Shown here: in pieces, positions 13,313 to 25,800 of the stretch
Position numbering within the stretch: position 1 is the stretch's first letter
Layout: the number at the start of each line of letters is the position of its first letter
Assembly: GCA_023634235.1 (NCBI GenBank)
Contig: JAMKCF010000003.1
Location: 4,678,958 to 4,742,957 of the forward strand
Origin: Pisaster brevispinus
Taxonomy: Eukaryota > Echinodermata > Asteroidea > Forcipulatida > Asteriidae
DNA length: 64,000 bases
Direction of reading: 5' to 3'
Position numbers and translations under genes: made by a program
Notes under the pieces: generated by a model
Databases searched by the model: none
What the model was told of the DNA's origin: nothing
The model's input: the letters and a program-made list of their open reading frames with translations, nothing else

Positions 13313-14580
13313 ATGTGCAACTTTCTTTCTATAGTGATACTGATGGTCTTCATTGGAGGTAAGCATTTTTAGATCATTCTCTTTTTGTACTCATTTTCTT
13401 TTAAAGAACAGATGCCCTCGAACTATAGGCAATTTCTTATTTAACACTTCCAATAAAAAAATTAAAAACCCACAAACAAAAAAACAAATATGATATACTA
13501 AAATCACTATTAACTTTTAGGTCTGTAAGTAGCCAAAACTAAACAATTGTAAGCATCGGATACACCTTCCCTGTTCTTAAAACTAGGTCACATTTGCTAT
13601 TTGCGCATTTCCATCGCTCCAAAAACTGTCTCACGATTTTATGTAATTTCATCTTTCAAATGCATTTCTTTGAGGACCTTGGGACTTTGAAACTTATGTA
13701 AGAGGCAAGTCCACCGAGAAGAAAAAGAGCTCCATGCAATTCCTAGTGTGGCTTACAGTGGAAGTGTGTAACACTTAGGAAAAGGAAATTATGTTAATTG
13801 TTCCAATACCACATACAGGTACGTGGTCAATGGTTTCAAAAAAAACTTGGCAGCACTTTTACATACCAAGTGCAAAGTCCCACTATTAAAGGAGTGGAGC
13901 ATTTTGGTCTTAATCAAGAGCTGTTTTATTTATGATGGCTAAAATAAGACTTCCCGTCCGTCTACCCATTTCCGTATGGCTGCAACTTTTCTTACTCAAT
14001 ACAATAATTGAACACTGAACACCCTTCCGCTCATGACGTCCTCTTAATAGGACACTGGACGTGCTTTCGTCCATGACATTATCTTTGTGATTTGCAAGAC
14101 CTCCATTTTTCAGGCATCATACATTTTCAACCAATGCTTGCTCTCCTTATCGTTACCACAGGACAAGTAAACGTCTCGGCAAAGGCGTGTTCTTTTGGGC
14201 AAGAGCCCCACCCAAGCCGTGGACATAAACTCCACTGGGTGATGGCCGGTAGTAAAGACGAACGCTGTTTATGTACGGTTATCTTCCCATGGGGAGGTAA
14301 ACACAATGCCAACAAAGACACCCTATGAACTATACTACACCGATCAACCACTGTTTACTGATGACGTAGTGGTGATTCTTGACTATTTCGATTGCCATGA
14401 TGAAAGCATAGTGACTAGTATAAAGACAAAAGGTAATTATTGTCTCCATTTGGAGTCTTACTCTACGGTCGAGTTGGTCAAATATCTGTCAGGTCTGTAT
14501 ATATTTTGCTGTGCGTATAACACCCCTTTTCCCCCTTTTGTTTTGGTTGCTGCTGCTGCTGTTGTTAATGATGCTGCTGC

Positions 14581-14748
<168 letters not shown>

Positions 14749-15442
14749 GTGTTTTTTTTTTTGGGGGGGCGGAGGATTTGCTTCCCACATACCTTGTGAA
14801 TACAAAGTCGTGCCTTAAAAGTCTCAGAGTTTGAATTAGCACAAGATTTACACAGCTATATATTTTGTTTTTCATTTTTCCCAAATACGTTTAAAGCCAA
14901 AATGTTTCCCAACAAATTCTACTGCGTTCTGTTTTTTTCCCATCTCAGAACATACCGACTGTCAAGCTTGGTTGGATGCCGGTAAAACTAGCAGTGGAGT
15001 TTATCACATCAGTTTACAATCACATACAGGCAGGAAAGAGGTCTACTGTGAGATGGAAGATGACAAAGGCTGGTTGGTAAGTCAAATTGATTCAAACAGA
15101 ACCAACTTATACTGTCCCTGGCCTCTAGGTTTGACAAAGCGTATGTGACAAAAGAGAACGCACTACTGTCACTCAAAACGCAATAAAACCACAGTGATTG
15201 ATACTTCCCACTAAACCAGATTGTTAAAATATATAGTTAAACAAGAGCAGATACGGGAATACCGAACCGAAGGGGCTACTTAATTGGTTTGTATAAACCT
15301 ATGCGTATACACTCAAACCAAACAGCACCCTCCCAATGACTCCCTATTATCAGGTCCTTTCTCAATATCAATGCTTAAATCAATCAAATTCCATTAAAAA
15401 GACGTATTACGTATGGGGTTCCCTCTGTTGGTTTTAATCAAG

Positions 15443-15520
15443 GTTTTCCAAAGGCGCCAAGATTGGTCTGTGAACTTCACTCGGACTTGGCCTGAGTACA
15501 AAGAAGGCTTTGGTGATGTC
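15443..15520 (+). pseudogene. Fossil A-type exon 4 fragment in G2 intron 3
   Basis: Starting with a good AG acceptor, it encodes VFQRRQDW, NFTRTW and EYKEGFGDV, matching the first 78 bases of A-type exon 4 (for example 7433 in G1). The match stops abruptly after GGTGATGTC and unrelated sequence follows, with the type B exon 4 beginning 128 bases further on. It is the scar of an A::B fusion. If spliced in place of the true exon it gives an early stop. Confidence 0.8.
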
Positions 15521-16211
15521 ATATACCAACTCTTCATCGAACTGGTTATCTTTTTGCTACATCTCAAAGATTACTGCTGTGTTACTCGAAAAATGCATGA
15601 TGCCACCACGGACTTCTAATCCAAATTAAAATTAATTTGTGCCAAAGGTATTTCAGAGGCGTCTGGATGGAGTTGTGAATTTCACTCGGAACTGGAACGA
15701 GAAAAAAGGAAGGCTTTGGTGACCTTCAAGGGGAATTCTGGCTCGGTAACGAAGCAGTCCGTCTGCTGACTGGTCTCGATGCCGAGTCTAACTGGACTAT
15801 CCGTGTGGATCTCACAGATGAAAGCGACATGAAAGGGTCTTTGACGAAATGGCCATTCCGCATAATAACTAACGAGTACTTATTGCAAGTGGGAAGCTCA
15901 GCGTTGGTGAGTTCAGAAACAGCCAGTGTTTTAAAGGAAATTACTCCTGCTGTTAGAGGTCATGCGCGGGCAGCATGCTTCTGAGCAACAGTAATTGAGT
16001 TTACTTTTGTTGCCCCTGACTTGACTTGTTTTTTTTTTCATGTGTGGTATTATAATAATAATAATGATAATAATACATTCAGAGATTCAGAAAAATCTGT
16101 ATTTAGAAAACCTAGCTACCCATTGAGATTGTGGTTATATGACAATTATTCAACAGTTGCACAGGAGCGTTCAGTCTAGCTTCACGATCGTTTAAAACAA
16201 ACTAAGGCATT

Positions 16212-16360
16212 GGCTCGATTTCATAAAGCACTCAAGATTCATCTTGAATATACGTTGTTAGTATTACCATTGTGAATTGTATAGTGATATTACACTTTAC
16301 TTAGCAACTACGATTGATTTTCACTGAAGATCAATTTGAGCCCTTTTTTGAATTGGCCCC
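16212..16360. mobile_element. Short inverted-repeat element in G2 intron 4 (degenerate)
   Basis: The ends GGCTCGATTTCATAAAG and the reverse complement of TTGAATTGGCCCC form imperfect inverted termini about 150 bases apart. The better kept copy in G3 is at 27567-27719. Confidence 0.45.
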
Positions 16361-18224
16361 TGGGTTGACACTTATATTGTAAAGATGCTACGAGAAACTT
16401 ATACCTGCCGTGGCCAGGTTCAAACCCCGGTGTTAAACTAGCACTACACTCTGGTTCGTATATATGAATTTTATGATGGGCTAAAAAGTGAGCGTCGCAT
16501 TTTGTTTCAGTTGTCCTCATGATTTGTCTTTTTTTTTTAATGACGAGATTGGATGGGCATATGGTACCCGAGGTGAAGCCGAGGGTGCCATTTACCCCAA
16601 GGGTGTACAAAATCCACTGGACCCCATCACATAGCAAGTGCAGCGATTGGTTTTGTTTGTACCACGATATATTATACAGGCTAGGTAAAAACAAAAATTA
16701 TAACGTGAAATAACTATACTTCTTTAATAACTTATTAATGAAAATTGCATGCCATGTGTTGCAATTTAAACGTTTTACCTGGAACCAGCATTATAGTATA
16801 CAACCTCAGACCCGGGGCTATGATGGTAATACTTGTATACAAGGCGGCGGAACGACCAAACATGGGCACGAGCAAGGTAATGTACCCATGGGATACATTC
16901 TTTATGTTCCCCTGAGCCACATGTACATGTGTCTTTGTAGCACAAAACGTGATTGGTTCTCGACCAATAAAAACCAACATTTATTACCGTGGTACAAGAA
17001 ACAAACATGACTCGCAGGTATACACGTAAGTATTAAGTAGTTTATAATCTGTGTGCTTTTTAGATCAGGGAACTTGCGGTCAACGCCTTGGAATGGAAGA
17101 CGGTAGCATCCCCGACTCTAGTATTACAGCGTCGACTTTTTATAGTCGCCTGAGCCGGCCAAGTGATAATTGCATGCCGAGTAATGGACGACTCAACCAG
17201 CCCGGGAGCGGAGATGGTGCCGTTGGTGGCTGGTGTCCGGCATCAAGCGACATTAACAATCCCTGGTTCCAAGTGGATTTGAAGATAACGAAGCAGGTCG
17301 AAGGTGTCATTATGCAAGGGAGCACGGATCCAATGAGAGTTAACAAAGACTGGGTGACAAAATACAAAGTGAAGTACAGTGACACTCAACAAATATGGCA
17401 TTACGTCGGCGGATCATCTCTGCAAACAGCAGAGGTAGTTTTCTGAAAGACCTTATTATTTTGTTTGTGTTTTTCTATTGATTTAAATCACGAACGAGTT
17501 GATAATATCCTTAATAACAATTATTAACCTTCCTACTCATCAAAATACTGCCAGGAAATTGACAACTATGCCTATTTCGTATACTGAAGCCGACGGATTT
17601 TGTATGGTTGAACAACTTAACACAGAATTAATCGTGTACTTCGTAGATGCATTTACCACATGATATTATGTTGCAGGCTGTAAGAGTACATGTATCATTC
17701 ACAACAATGATGATCGTATTGAATGGTCAGACCACCTCAATAGCTACTTAAACGAGAAAAAAATGTAATATTTGCTATGAAGTTTAAGTTGTTTTATTGA
17801 CTTATCTTACACAGGTGTTTCCAGGAAATGTTGACGATGTGGAAGCAGTTACAAGCATATTTAAGAGGCCCATACGAGCACGCTTTGTTCGAATTTTACC
17901 AACTGATTACAAGGAGTGGCCATCAATGCGCATAGAACTCATTGGTTGTAAAGGTAGGCCTGCGTGTATATGCTCAATGTATAATAATTGGAAAATCTGA
18001 CCCTTCACTAAACTTGTTGTCAGACTACATATTGCGATTTTACTTATGCGGTGTATAACAGTAACTAGTTATTATTTATTGCATTTTACAATACCATATC
18101 ATTGCGTTTTACACTATGATAGTGCCCTGGTCAATGGGGCAACAACATCAAAATCTTTCTGAGCTCCCTGATGGGAAGTATAATACAGCCATGGGCTGCC
18201 GTGGTATTCCGAAGGCTTTTTCAA

Positions 18225-18395
18225 ACACAAAAGGAACCTCTACCCATTTATACCCCCGGTGAATCAATTAAAGTAAAGCACCCTGCTTATAAGGAAACAA
18301 GTGTCATGACTGGAACTCGAACCCACGCCCCTGACCTAACTGCCAGAATTTGAACTCGAAGCGCCACTGATGCCGCTTACTACATGTGCTGACCT
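18225..18395 (-). mobile_element. tRNA-derived SINE, copy in G2 intron 6
   Basis: Read on the minus strand it has an A-box-like GGCATCAGTGG, a B-box-like GGGTTCGAGTTCC, then a TGACACTTG-type body. This resembles tRNA-derived SINEs of marine invertebrates. It is too degenerate to be a working tRNA gene. An almost identical copy is at 29570-29740 because the host intron was duplicated. Confidence 0.5.
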
Positions 18396-19384
18396 AACTG
18401 TGCTGGCCATAATCACAGCAACCAATGCTTCCAAAGGTTCCCACCTCGAGCACGGCGTAACCACGGTGGTAGAACCAGAGGAGGGGCACAGGGGGTGGGG
18501 GTGCTAGCCCTTTCCAAATCAGAACCTTGCCGCCCCCTCCCCACTAAAAATTGTCGGTTACGCCACTGATTAAACACCTAACTGTGCACGTCTAGGGGGT
18601 TGGGTTCGACCGTTGTTCCCCAGGTGTAGGGCTTCAGTCCATATCAAGTTATTCCCAGAAGTCAATAAGCTTTTTTCACACGATCCTTTTTATGATTACT
18701 AGATTTTTCTTTTTAAGGTCAAACAGGACTACCTGATTCGGTTTTACCCGGATTCACGTGAATTTAGGTGTTTTTTTTTTCAATTTGATTAACCGGATTC
18801 AAGCCCATTTTCTAAGATGTCAGACTGAATAAAACGGTCGGCATATATACATAAAAAAAACCCCAATGTTTTCAATTGTTCTTCCCTCGAGCACGGCTTG
18901 AGCGCAGTGGCGTAACCAGAGGAGGGGCAGGGGGCAGTAGCCCTCCCGAGTCAGACCACTTGCTACCCACTCTTACCCCCCCCCCAAAAAAAAAAAAGAA
19001 AATTTCCGGTTAAACCACTTCTTCAGCACCTAATTCTGTATGCAGGATAGCACCAAATAATTTATAGAATCGAATTTCGTTTTTTAATTCAAAGGTGACA
19101 TTCTTGACTTGGTCAACAACCGGCCATTCTCAACCTACGACCGTGACAACGATGGTGATGCAGCTGCTAACTGTGCAGGTCTACTGGAGGGAGGTTGGTG
19201 GTTTGACCGTTGTTCAGGTGTCCCTTACGATGGTTACCACGGCAGGATTGTGGAAAGTAACCTGAATGGCGATTATTCGTATTTCGTCGATTATTCGGGT
19301 CAGGAGTATCGAGGTATTCGTTGGAGTACTTGGGAAGGAAAACAGATTGTGAAGAGTGAAATGAAGATGCGTCGTGTCGGTTAA

Positions 19385-22300
19385 CACTCTCGTGAGCTTT
19401 CTTAGACATATTTGAATTTAGTAGGCTAATTAAAGTGTTTATGAACATATTAATACTAAAAGCGGCTTCGTAACTAACTTTTTAATGAATTAACAAATCT
19501 CCTTAAACTGATTTTCTTCATGTATTTGAGTTCATATGCACTCATTCATATATTTATTGTATTTCATGTATTTCATGTATTCCTTGTTGTTCACTTTTGC
19601 ACAGTATATCAATTTATATTCTTTCTGCACTCACATGGTATAGGCCTACTACGAACTTTACTTCTCTACTCTGAAGTGCAGTGTACCAGTTGATTTGCCT
19701 ACAAGATGAACACATTGGTAATTTTCTGATTTGGCTTATGTACACAATTGCTCTTATAATAAAAAAAAATATAACAAAAAATAAAATAAAAATAAATATC
19801 GCACTTTACAATTGTTTTTTTTAAGAAAAGAGAAATTGTATATTGTAGGCCAATAGTGGAATACCCCGAAATTCATTTTGGGAAAAACTTTGAAGAAATT
19901 GAAGATGTCAACACGATCGAGTTTTTCAATTAGTTACAAAGAGGGCACCAGTTTAACGTTTTCCATTTACCTTACAAGTTACGGTGGCTTCGTTAATGTA
20001 TGAAATATCGGCACCTGATAGCAATGCAAAAGCTTTAAAATTTAGTTATTAGCAATGTCATTCTAGGTTGTTGTTTTTAAATCATCCTATGCTCATTAAT
20101 CCTGCTAATTAGTAAAATTAATTGTTCATAAAAAATTGCGTACATTACAGATAACACCTTTAGACTTCAAGTAGTATAATCTGATCTTCTATTAGTTTTC
20201 ACATGGAACACAGCCATGACTGTCTGAAGTAATATGGGTTGATGATGGGAGGCACGCTATAGTGTTACTGTCTTGTAATTTTGCAGGAGTGGTTCCCCCG
20301 GAATGCCTGCGCAGCTTTTACTAGCCTGAATGCGCCTCATCAGCTCCAAACGCCAAGGTCTAATTTCGTAAAGGTATCGTGCACGTACTTATCACCGAGT
20401 TATTCTGCTAATAAGCAGAAACACAAGCCAGTTAAAATACCATTCTAATGAATAGTCTTCTTGACTGGTCCCCTGTTATTATTGAGTAGCAGAACAATAT
20501 AAGCATTGTGCTTTATCTGTGCTATTTAGAGGAAACGTTAATATGACGTTGAGAAACGGATGCAATTACTTCCGTTTCGCAAAGCGCTCATTGGTAAACC
20601 ATTTGCAGTCGACTCGTGCCTTAATGTAGGCTGATCAACACTCAAAGCGGGCAGCATGTGCAGTGCAGTAAATAGCAACAACAGTTTTACACTATACATC
20701 AGCACTTGGTTTGTGTGAATCATTGTGTTTTGGGGAAAATTTAAATCTTTCTCACAATAGGTTGACGAGATACCTAACCAAAGTCCGTTTTTTTTCGGTC
20801 GGACCTATCTTGTAATTTTAAAGTAACTTGATTTTATTAAATTGTTTTGTTTTTACATTTAGGACATTTAGTATTTATTTATTGTTTACTATTGAGTTCA
20901 TTCACTAATAACCTAATTTTATTAAGACACCATAAGTCCATCAATGTCAAAGTTTCGTTGTCACGTTAAAATGAAAACAAAACGAACTATTAGTGTCAGG
21001 GATTGCAAGTCTGGCTTGTGAGACTGCAGACGTTTTAATTGTACAATTTGGAAGCGGATGACAAGATAAGTTTGTAGGATTTGTAACTAGCAGTATACGT
21101 AGTTCACAAAACATTAGAAACATTTCCACACGTTAAAAATAAATAATAAACACAATAATTCAACATTTCTTTGTATATCGTCATGGTTGACACAATATTT
21201 AGACACCGTTTCAAATTTTGTTATAGAAAACTTTGCAAGTTGAGTTTGTCGATACGAATCTTTCAAATACTTCAGAGAGGAGTTGCACGGACGTCAAAAT
21301 CAGACGTTCAACCGACAACAGTTTTGCACCCGATGCCAACGTTATCCATTTGGTTCACACCAACGTACGGCCCACGTTGATTTTGTATTAAAATTTAACG
21401 TAAATATTGTGCCAACATAAGGTTGAGTCATGGTCAGATAGACGTTGGTATAGACCAAAACGTACGTCCATTTGGCGTCGGCAACGTCATGTTTTAGAGT
21501 TTATGCAACGTTCCTACATTGCTTGACGTTGAAGTGGCGTTATATCAACGTCGGTCTGCTGTTTGGTACAGCATGATATATCGACATTGTATTATTTGTG
21601 TTAGTTAATTGTTAATGATTAAATTGCTTATTATAAAAATTATCAGTATTTTTAAAGTAAATGTGGTAAGTTTCAGACAATAATGGTTATTTCTTTGCGA
21701 TAAATATGAGACGTGTTTGAGATTAAAATTGGTAGAGTTATATTAACTGATAATATACTTCATAGTTTTAATCTCTACCACATCTCATATTGATTATTAA
21801 GAAAGAGTGGTGTTGTGTGAAATTAGCTGTGGTTTTGAAGTAAATTAAAGGCACGCTTTAGTATTTCATATCGTTGCATTGTTTTGTTTTACTAGTGCGT
21901 ACGTGAGAGTGAAAGGTCTGTATACAAAACGGTTCTAATAAATATGTTAACAAACGATCAACCGTTTTGACCTGGAGTTGATATTGATGATCATTGTTTA
22001 CTTAGGTAGGTACAAAGATCCACGGGTAAAACAATCACAATTTATTTTGAAAAACAACATTATTTTGAAACAAGCCAGTGGTTTTGTTGCTTTTTTATTT
22101 GTTAAAAACGGAACAAGCCTGTTTTTCTTCGGTTTACGCACAAGCTTGTAAGCCATGGATTATTTACTGTGCTGTAAAACAATTCCACGCTGGAGTAACA
22201 TGACATTTTAATAACAGGTTTTCTACAATAAATGGGCCTACTGACCAACCCATCGACGAGAAATAATTGTTATTAAAATCGTTCAAGATCATATTTGTTA

Positions 22301-22858
22301 CCGAGCCATTGTGTTTCTAAGCGTCAAAAAAAAAAAAAAAAAAAAAAACACGGGTAGAAGCATCAACAAGAAATATGGAGCAGCAAAATTTAGTTTGGAA
22401 ACTAGTCTGGTGTTATTTTTAGCTAGCTATTGTATCTTTCTTCCTGTTGAAAAACCGAGCAAACCTCCTTGAGCTCTATGTCTGTTGACGCACAGCAAAC
22501 CTGGGTGATATTTACAGTACATTGCCGAGCATTAGAGTGATGACCGTTCTTTATACTTCGGTAAAAAAAAAACCGGATAAAACTATCAACAATATGAAGC
22601 AAAATTCAATTTGGAAAACTAGTCGAGCGTTATTTAGCTACCAGTAACCACTTTCTCTGCACCTATTGTAATCGGAGGAAACTTCCAGCAGGCACTAATG
22701 AAATTTGTTTCCTAATTTGCTCGACGTGCTTATTTCTCAACAAAGGACCACCGGCTTGTGTTGATTGGCCTTCGAAATACCCACCCAAATTGCATCAGCA
22801 GTGCGCCAAGTGCGCCTGTATAACTAACTACCAGTTACCATTGGAAGTGAGACAGGCA
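19385..22858. other. Spacer G2 to G3
   Basis: Second copy of the B-to-A1 spacer. No coding exon. It holds the same elements as 976-4480, including the inverted repeat near 21703. An A homopolymer at about 22326-22348 replaces a mixed A/C stretch of copy 1. Confidence 0.7.
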
Positions 22859-25800
22859 ATGGACATTCTGCAAACCGTCGTGTTATTGTTCATTATTCAT
22901 GCAGGTAAGCCCTTCAGCTTATTAAAGCATTAAGTGTTATGGTAGCTCTGAAAAGTTATGAGAAATCGTAAAAGCTGCGAATATAATACACATTGTGTGC
23001 AACTTCCTAATAAAAAGTAATAAGCTCAACTGACATAGAGCCGTGTTGCAATGTGGGTAATTTGGAACTTTCGTGCATGACCAATTCATGGCCTGGTGCA
23101 TTATGCATTATTACTTTTACAGATAGGGGCATTATTTGAGGGTATTGTGCCTGAACAGTTTTTCCAAAAATTGGCCTAGGTTTTTGTAGCGACATTAACC
23201 TACGTTGAATCTTATTTAAACGTTCGGGAATGGATTACAGTTACTTCCACTTTGCACCTTGCGCATCTATACCATTTGCTGTCAATTGCGTCTTATTACT
23301 GATGACGTCATATTTTGTTTACCTATTTGCAAGTTAGTGGGAAACTATTATGTCTTTAAATAGTACCCAACAATAAGCATAGCGGTAAACAAACCATGGC
23401 GTCATCAATACAGGTGTATAATGAGGGTAAGCTAAGCAACACCTTAAATGGTAGCATAATGTCAATGGCAGGAGTTTGTGGAGTTAAACATTTGTGTTAG
23501 TTCACGAAGTAAAAGAAAAAAAACTACGGATCGTTGAGAGATGTTTGCGTGAATCATTATATTATACTTTTAAAAGCATCTTTCCAAACACACCAATGTC
23601 ATAACAATTGCTTTTAGAGCCAAATGCGCTTCGTCCGAAGGCAATGTGTCCCTTCAACTATAATTTCGTGGCTTTCGTTCAAACATTTCCTGTAATATTA
23701 AAGAAAACGCGGTACATTATTTTGTTAAAATGTATCTGTTTGTCCTTTGGATGAGTACTTTCACTACCATTCTCTATTTCAATTGATATTGAGAAACATT
23801 TCCAGCAATGTGAACATTTTAAGAAACTTGAAAATTTAAATTGGAGACTACAATTAAGTTATAACCAGCCATGGTATATCTTTTGAAAACGGAACAAAAC
23901 TTTATGGGGATTCTTCCTCTGTTTATGACCACTTTAATACTTCGGTATAGAGAAAATACCAGACCAAACCATCAGTAAAAAAAAATGGAGCAAAATTTAA
24001 TTTGAGAACTAATAAAGTGTTATTTTTAGCTAACCGTCGCTTCTGCACCTATTCAAAACGGCTAATGAGATGTTATGCTTCAGTTTGCCCGTGTCCATTT
24101 GTTAACAATATGCAACAGGGCTTGTGTTAATTGGCCTTCATTTTAATTGAAAATTAGTTCAAGCTAGACGTACAGTCGTTGCCTGCCTGTATGACTGACC
24201 TGTAAGTTACCATTACAAGTAAGTGAGGCCATGGTATGTTTGTACTCCGTCGTGTTCTTGTTTCCTTTTGATGCGTAAGGGCATCCCCTTACAGTCAGCA
24301 TGGTAACTCTGAAGGAATATCATCAATCCCAAACTACACAGTAAATGTGTAATTTTGGAGCTATTGTACTCAACTGGCGTAGATTCGTGTTGAAATGTGG
24401 ATGGATGATTTTAGAATTTGCATGCATGACCAATGTTAGAAAATTAATGCAAAACAAAATAGGGCACAGAACACTCTGAAAATTCTGGATCACAAGGGGG
24501 CCTGACCTATTTCTGGGTCAGGCTGACCCAGAAAGTGGTCAAAAATGGGACTTTTAACCCTGATACAGTGTCACTTTGACCCATCTCTGCATCATTTTGA
24601 AATAGGTTCTGGGTCATACTGACCCTGAAACGGGTTAGGCCTCACGAGACCCGGATCCAGATAAATCATGACCCAGAATATGTAGAGCGCATCACCGAAG
24701 GGCCGGATCTGCAGGACTGGTTACAAGTAACGGATATTCATTACGACATTGCGAGGGCGCACGTAAAGCTACAACGGCATTAGCCCGAGCATCTGACGTC
24801 ACACATCGAGGCTCGAGAATAACGCCAGACACCGGCTTTGAGCGTTTGCAGGCATCCTGACAAACGCACCTTTGACCTCCCATCCATTCACACGGACGAC
24901 AGAACAAAGCTTACGTCACTGCATGTCTGTCCAATAAAAGCACCGGATTAATAGACCGGTGCCTGTCCTTATCCTTGCGGATAAGGACAGGGAAACAGTT
25001 TACATTCGGCATGGAACAGGGAGCCCTGCGATGCGATTAAAATTCTCTCTAACCACCTAAGAATAGTTTCAGTTCTGAGTATTTGCACATTTTAAAAGCC
25101 ATTTTACACAATGTTTACGTATTATATCACTGCTTGTTCAATTTGTAAGAAACTCAGTTATAAGAAATTGAGTGTGCGCAGTGCGTATGCTTTTTAGACA
25201 AACTAAAATCTCACTACTACTTTTGCATGTTAGAAAAAAAATCATAACGTTTGGCCTAGTTTTTGTCATCCTTTTGGCAATTGGGACACCCAACCCCAAA
25301 AATGGAATTTTATGTGAAGGGTCAATGCTCTTTATCGAACTTTTAACGACATTGCATTGGTCTCCCAGTGTAAGTAGCACCCTTTTGGCTGGTTTGCTTT
25401 TAAGTTTTGTTGCTTGTTCTTTTTTGTATATTTTTTAAAACACTTTTGTGATGCATCACAGCAGTAGCTGAAAATGTGTCTGCTTGCTTTTTGAAGACAT
25501 TGGACGGTTTTATTTTATTTGGCAAAAAGGAGAAGTTAATAAGTATAATTTCATAACAATTATTCCTTCATTGTTATATTTATCAATATCTTTTAGTCAC
25601 AGCAAAGACGTGTTATTTCGAGCAAGAGCCGGACCATGAAGGTAAACTCCGCTGGGTGATGCCGGGTACTCATACAGAACGCTGCTCTTGTGACGTTCTT
25701 TTACCAGGGGGAGTCAACAAAGTAGCACCAAAGAGACCGAATGAGCCATACTACACCGATCAGCCACTGTTTACTGATGACGTAGAGAACATTCTTGACT

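Larger units (their letters stand above)
18399..24340. repeat. Segmental duplication block, copy 2
   Basis: Near-identical to 1-5950 and to 29744-35690 (see copy 1). Copy 2 differs by a longer A run near 22326, a small replacement upstream of the G3 leader (22811) and scattered single-base changes. Confidence 0.9.

Noticed and set aside
14162..14432. Rescue of the G2 exon 2 frameshift by an internal GGTAAAC donor at about 14296
   Set aside because: It would drop the conserved YYTDQP part and no matching acceptor restores the phase.
18225..18395. tRNA gene on the minus strand
   Set aside because: Box A/B-like motifs are present, but no cloverleaf can be drawn and a SINE-type body follows; called a SINE instead.
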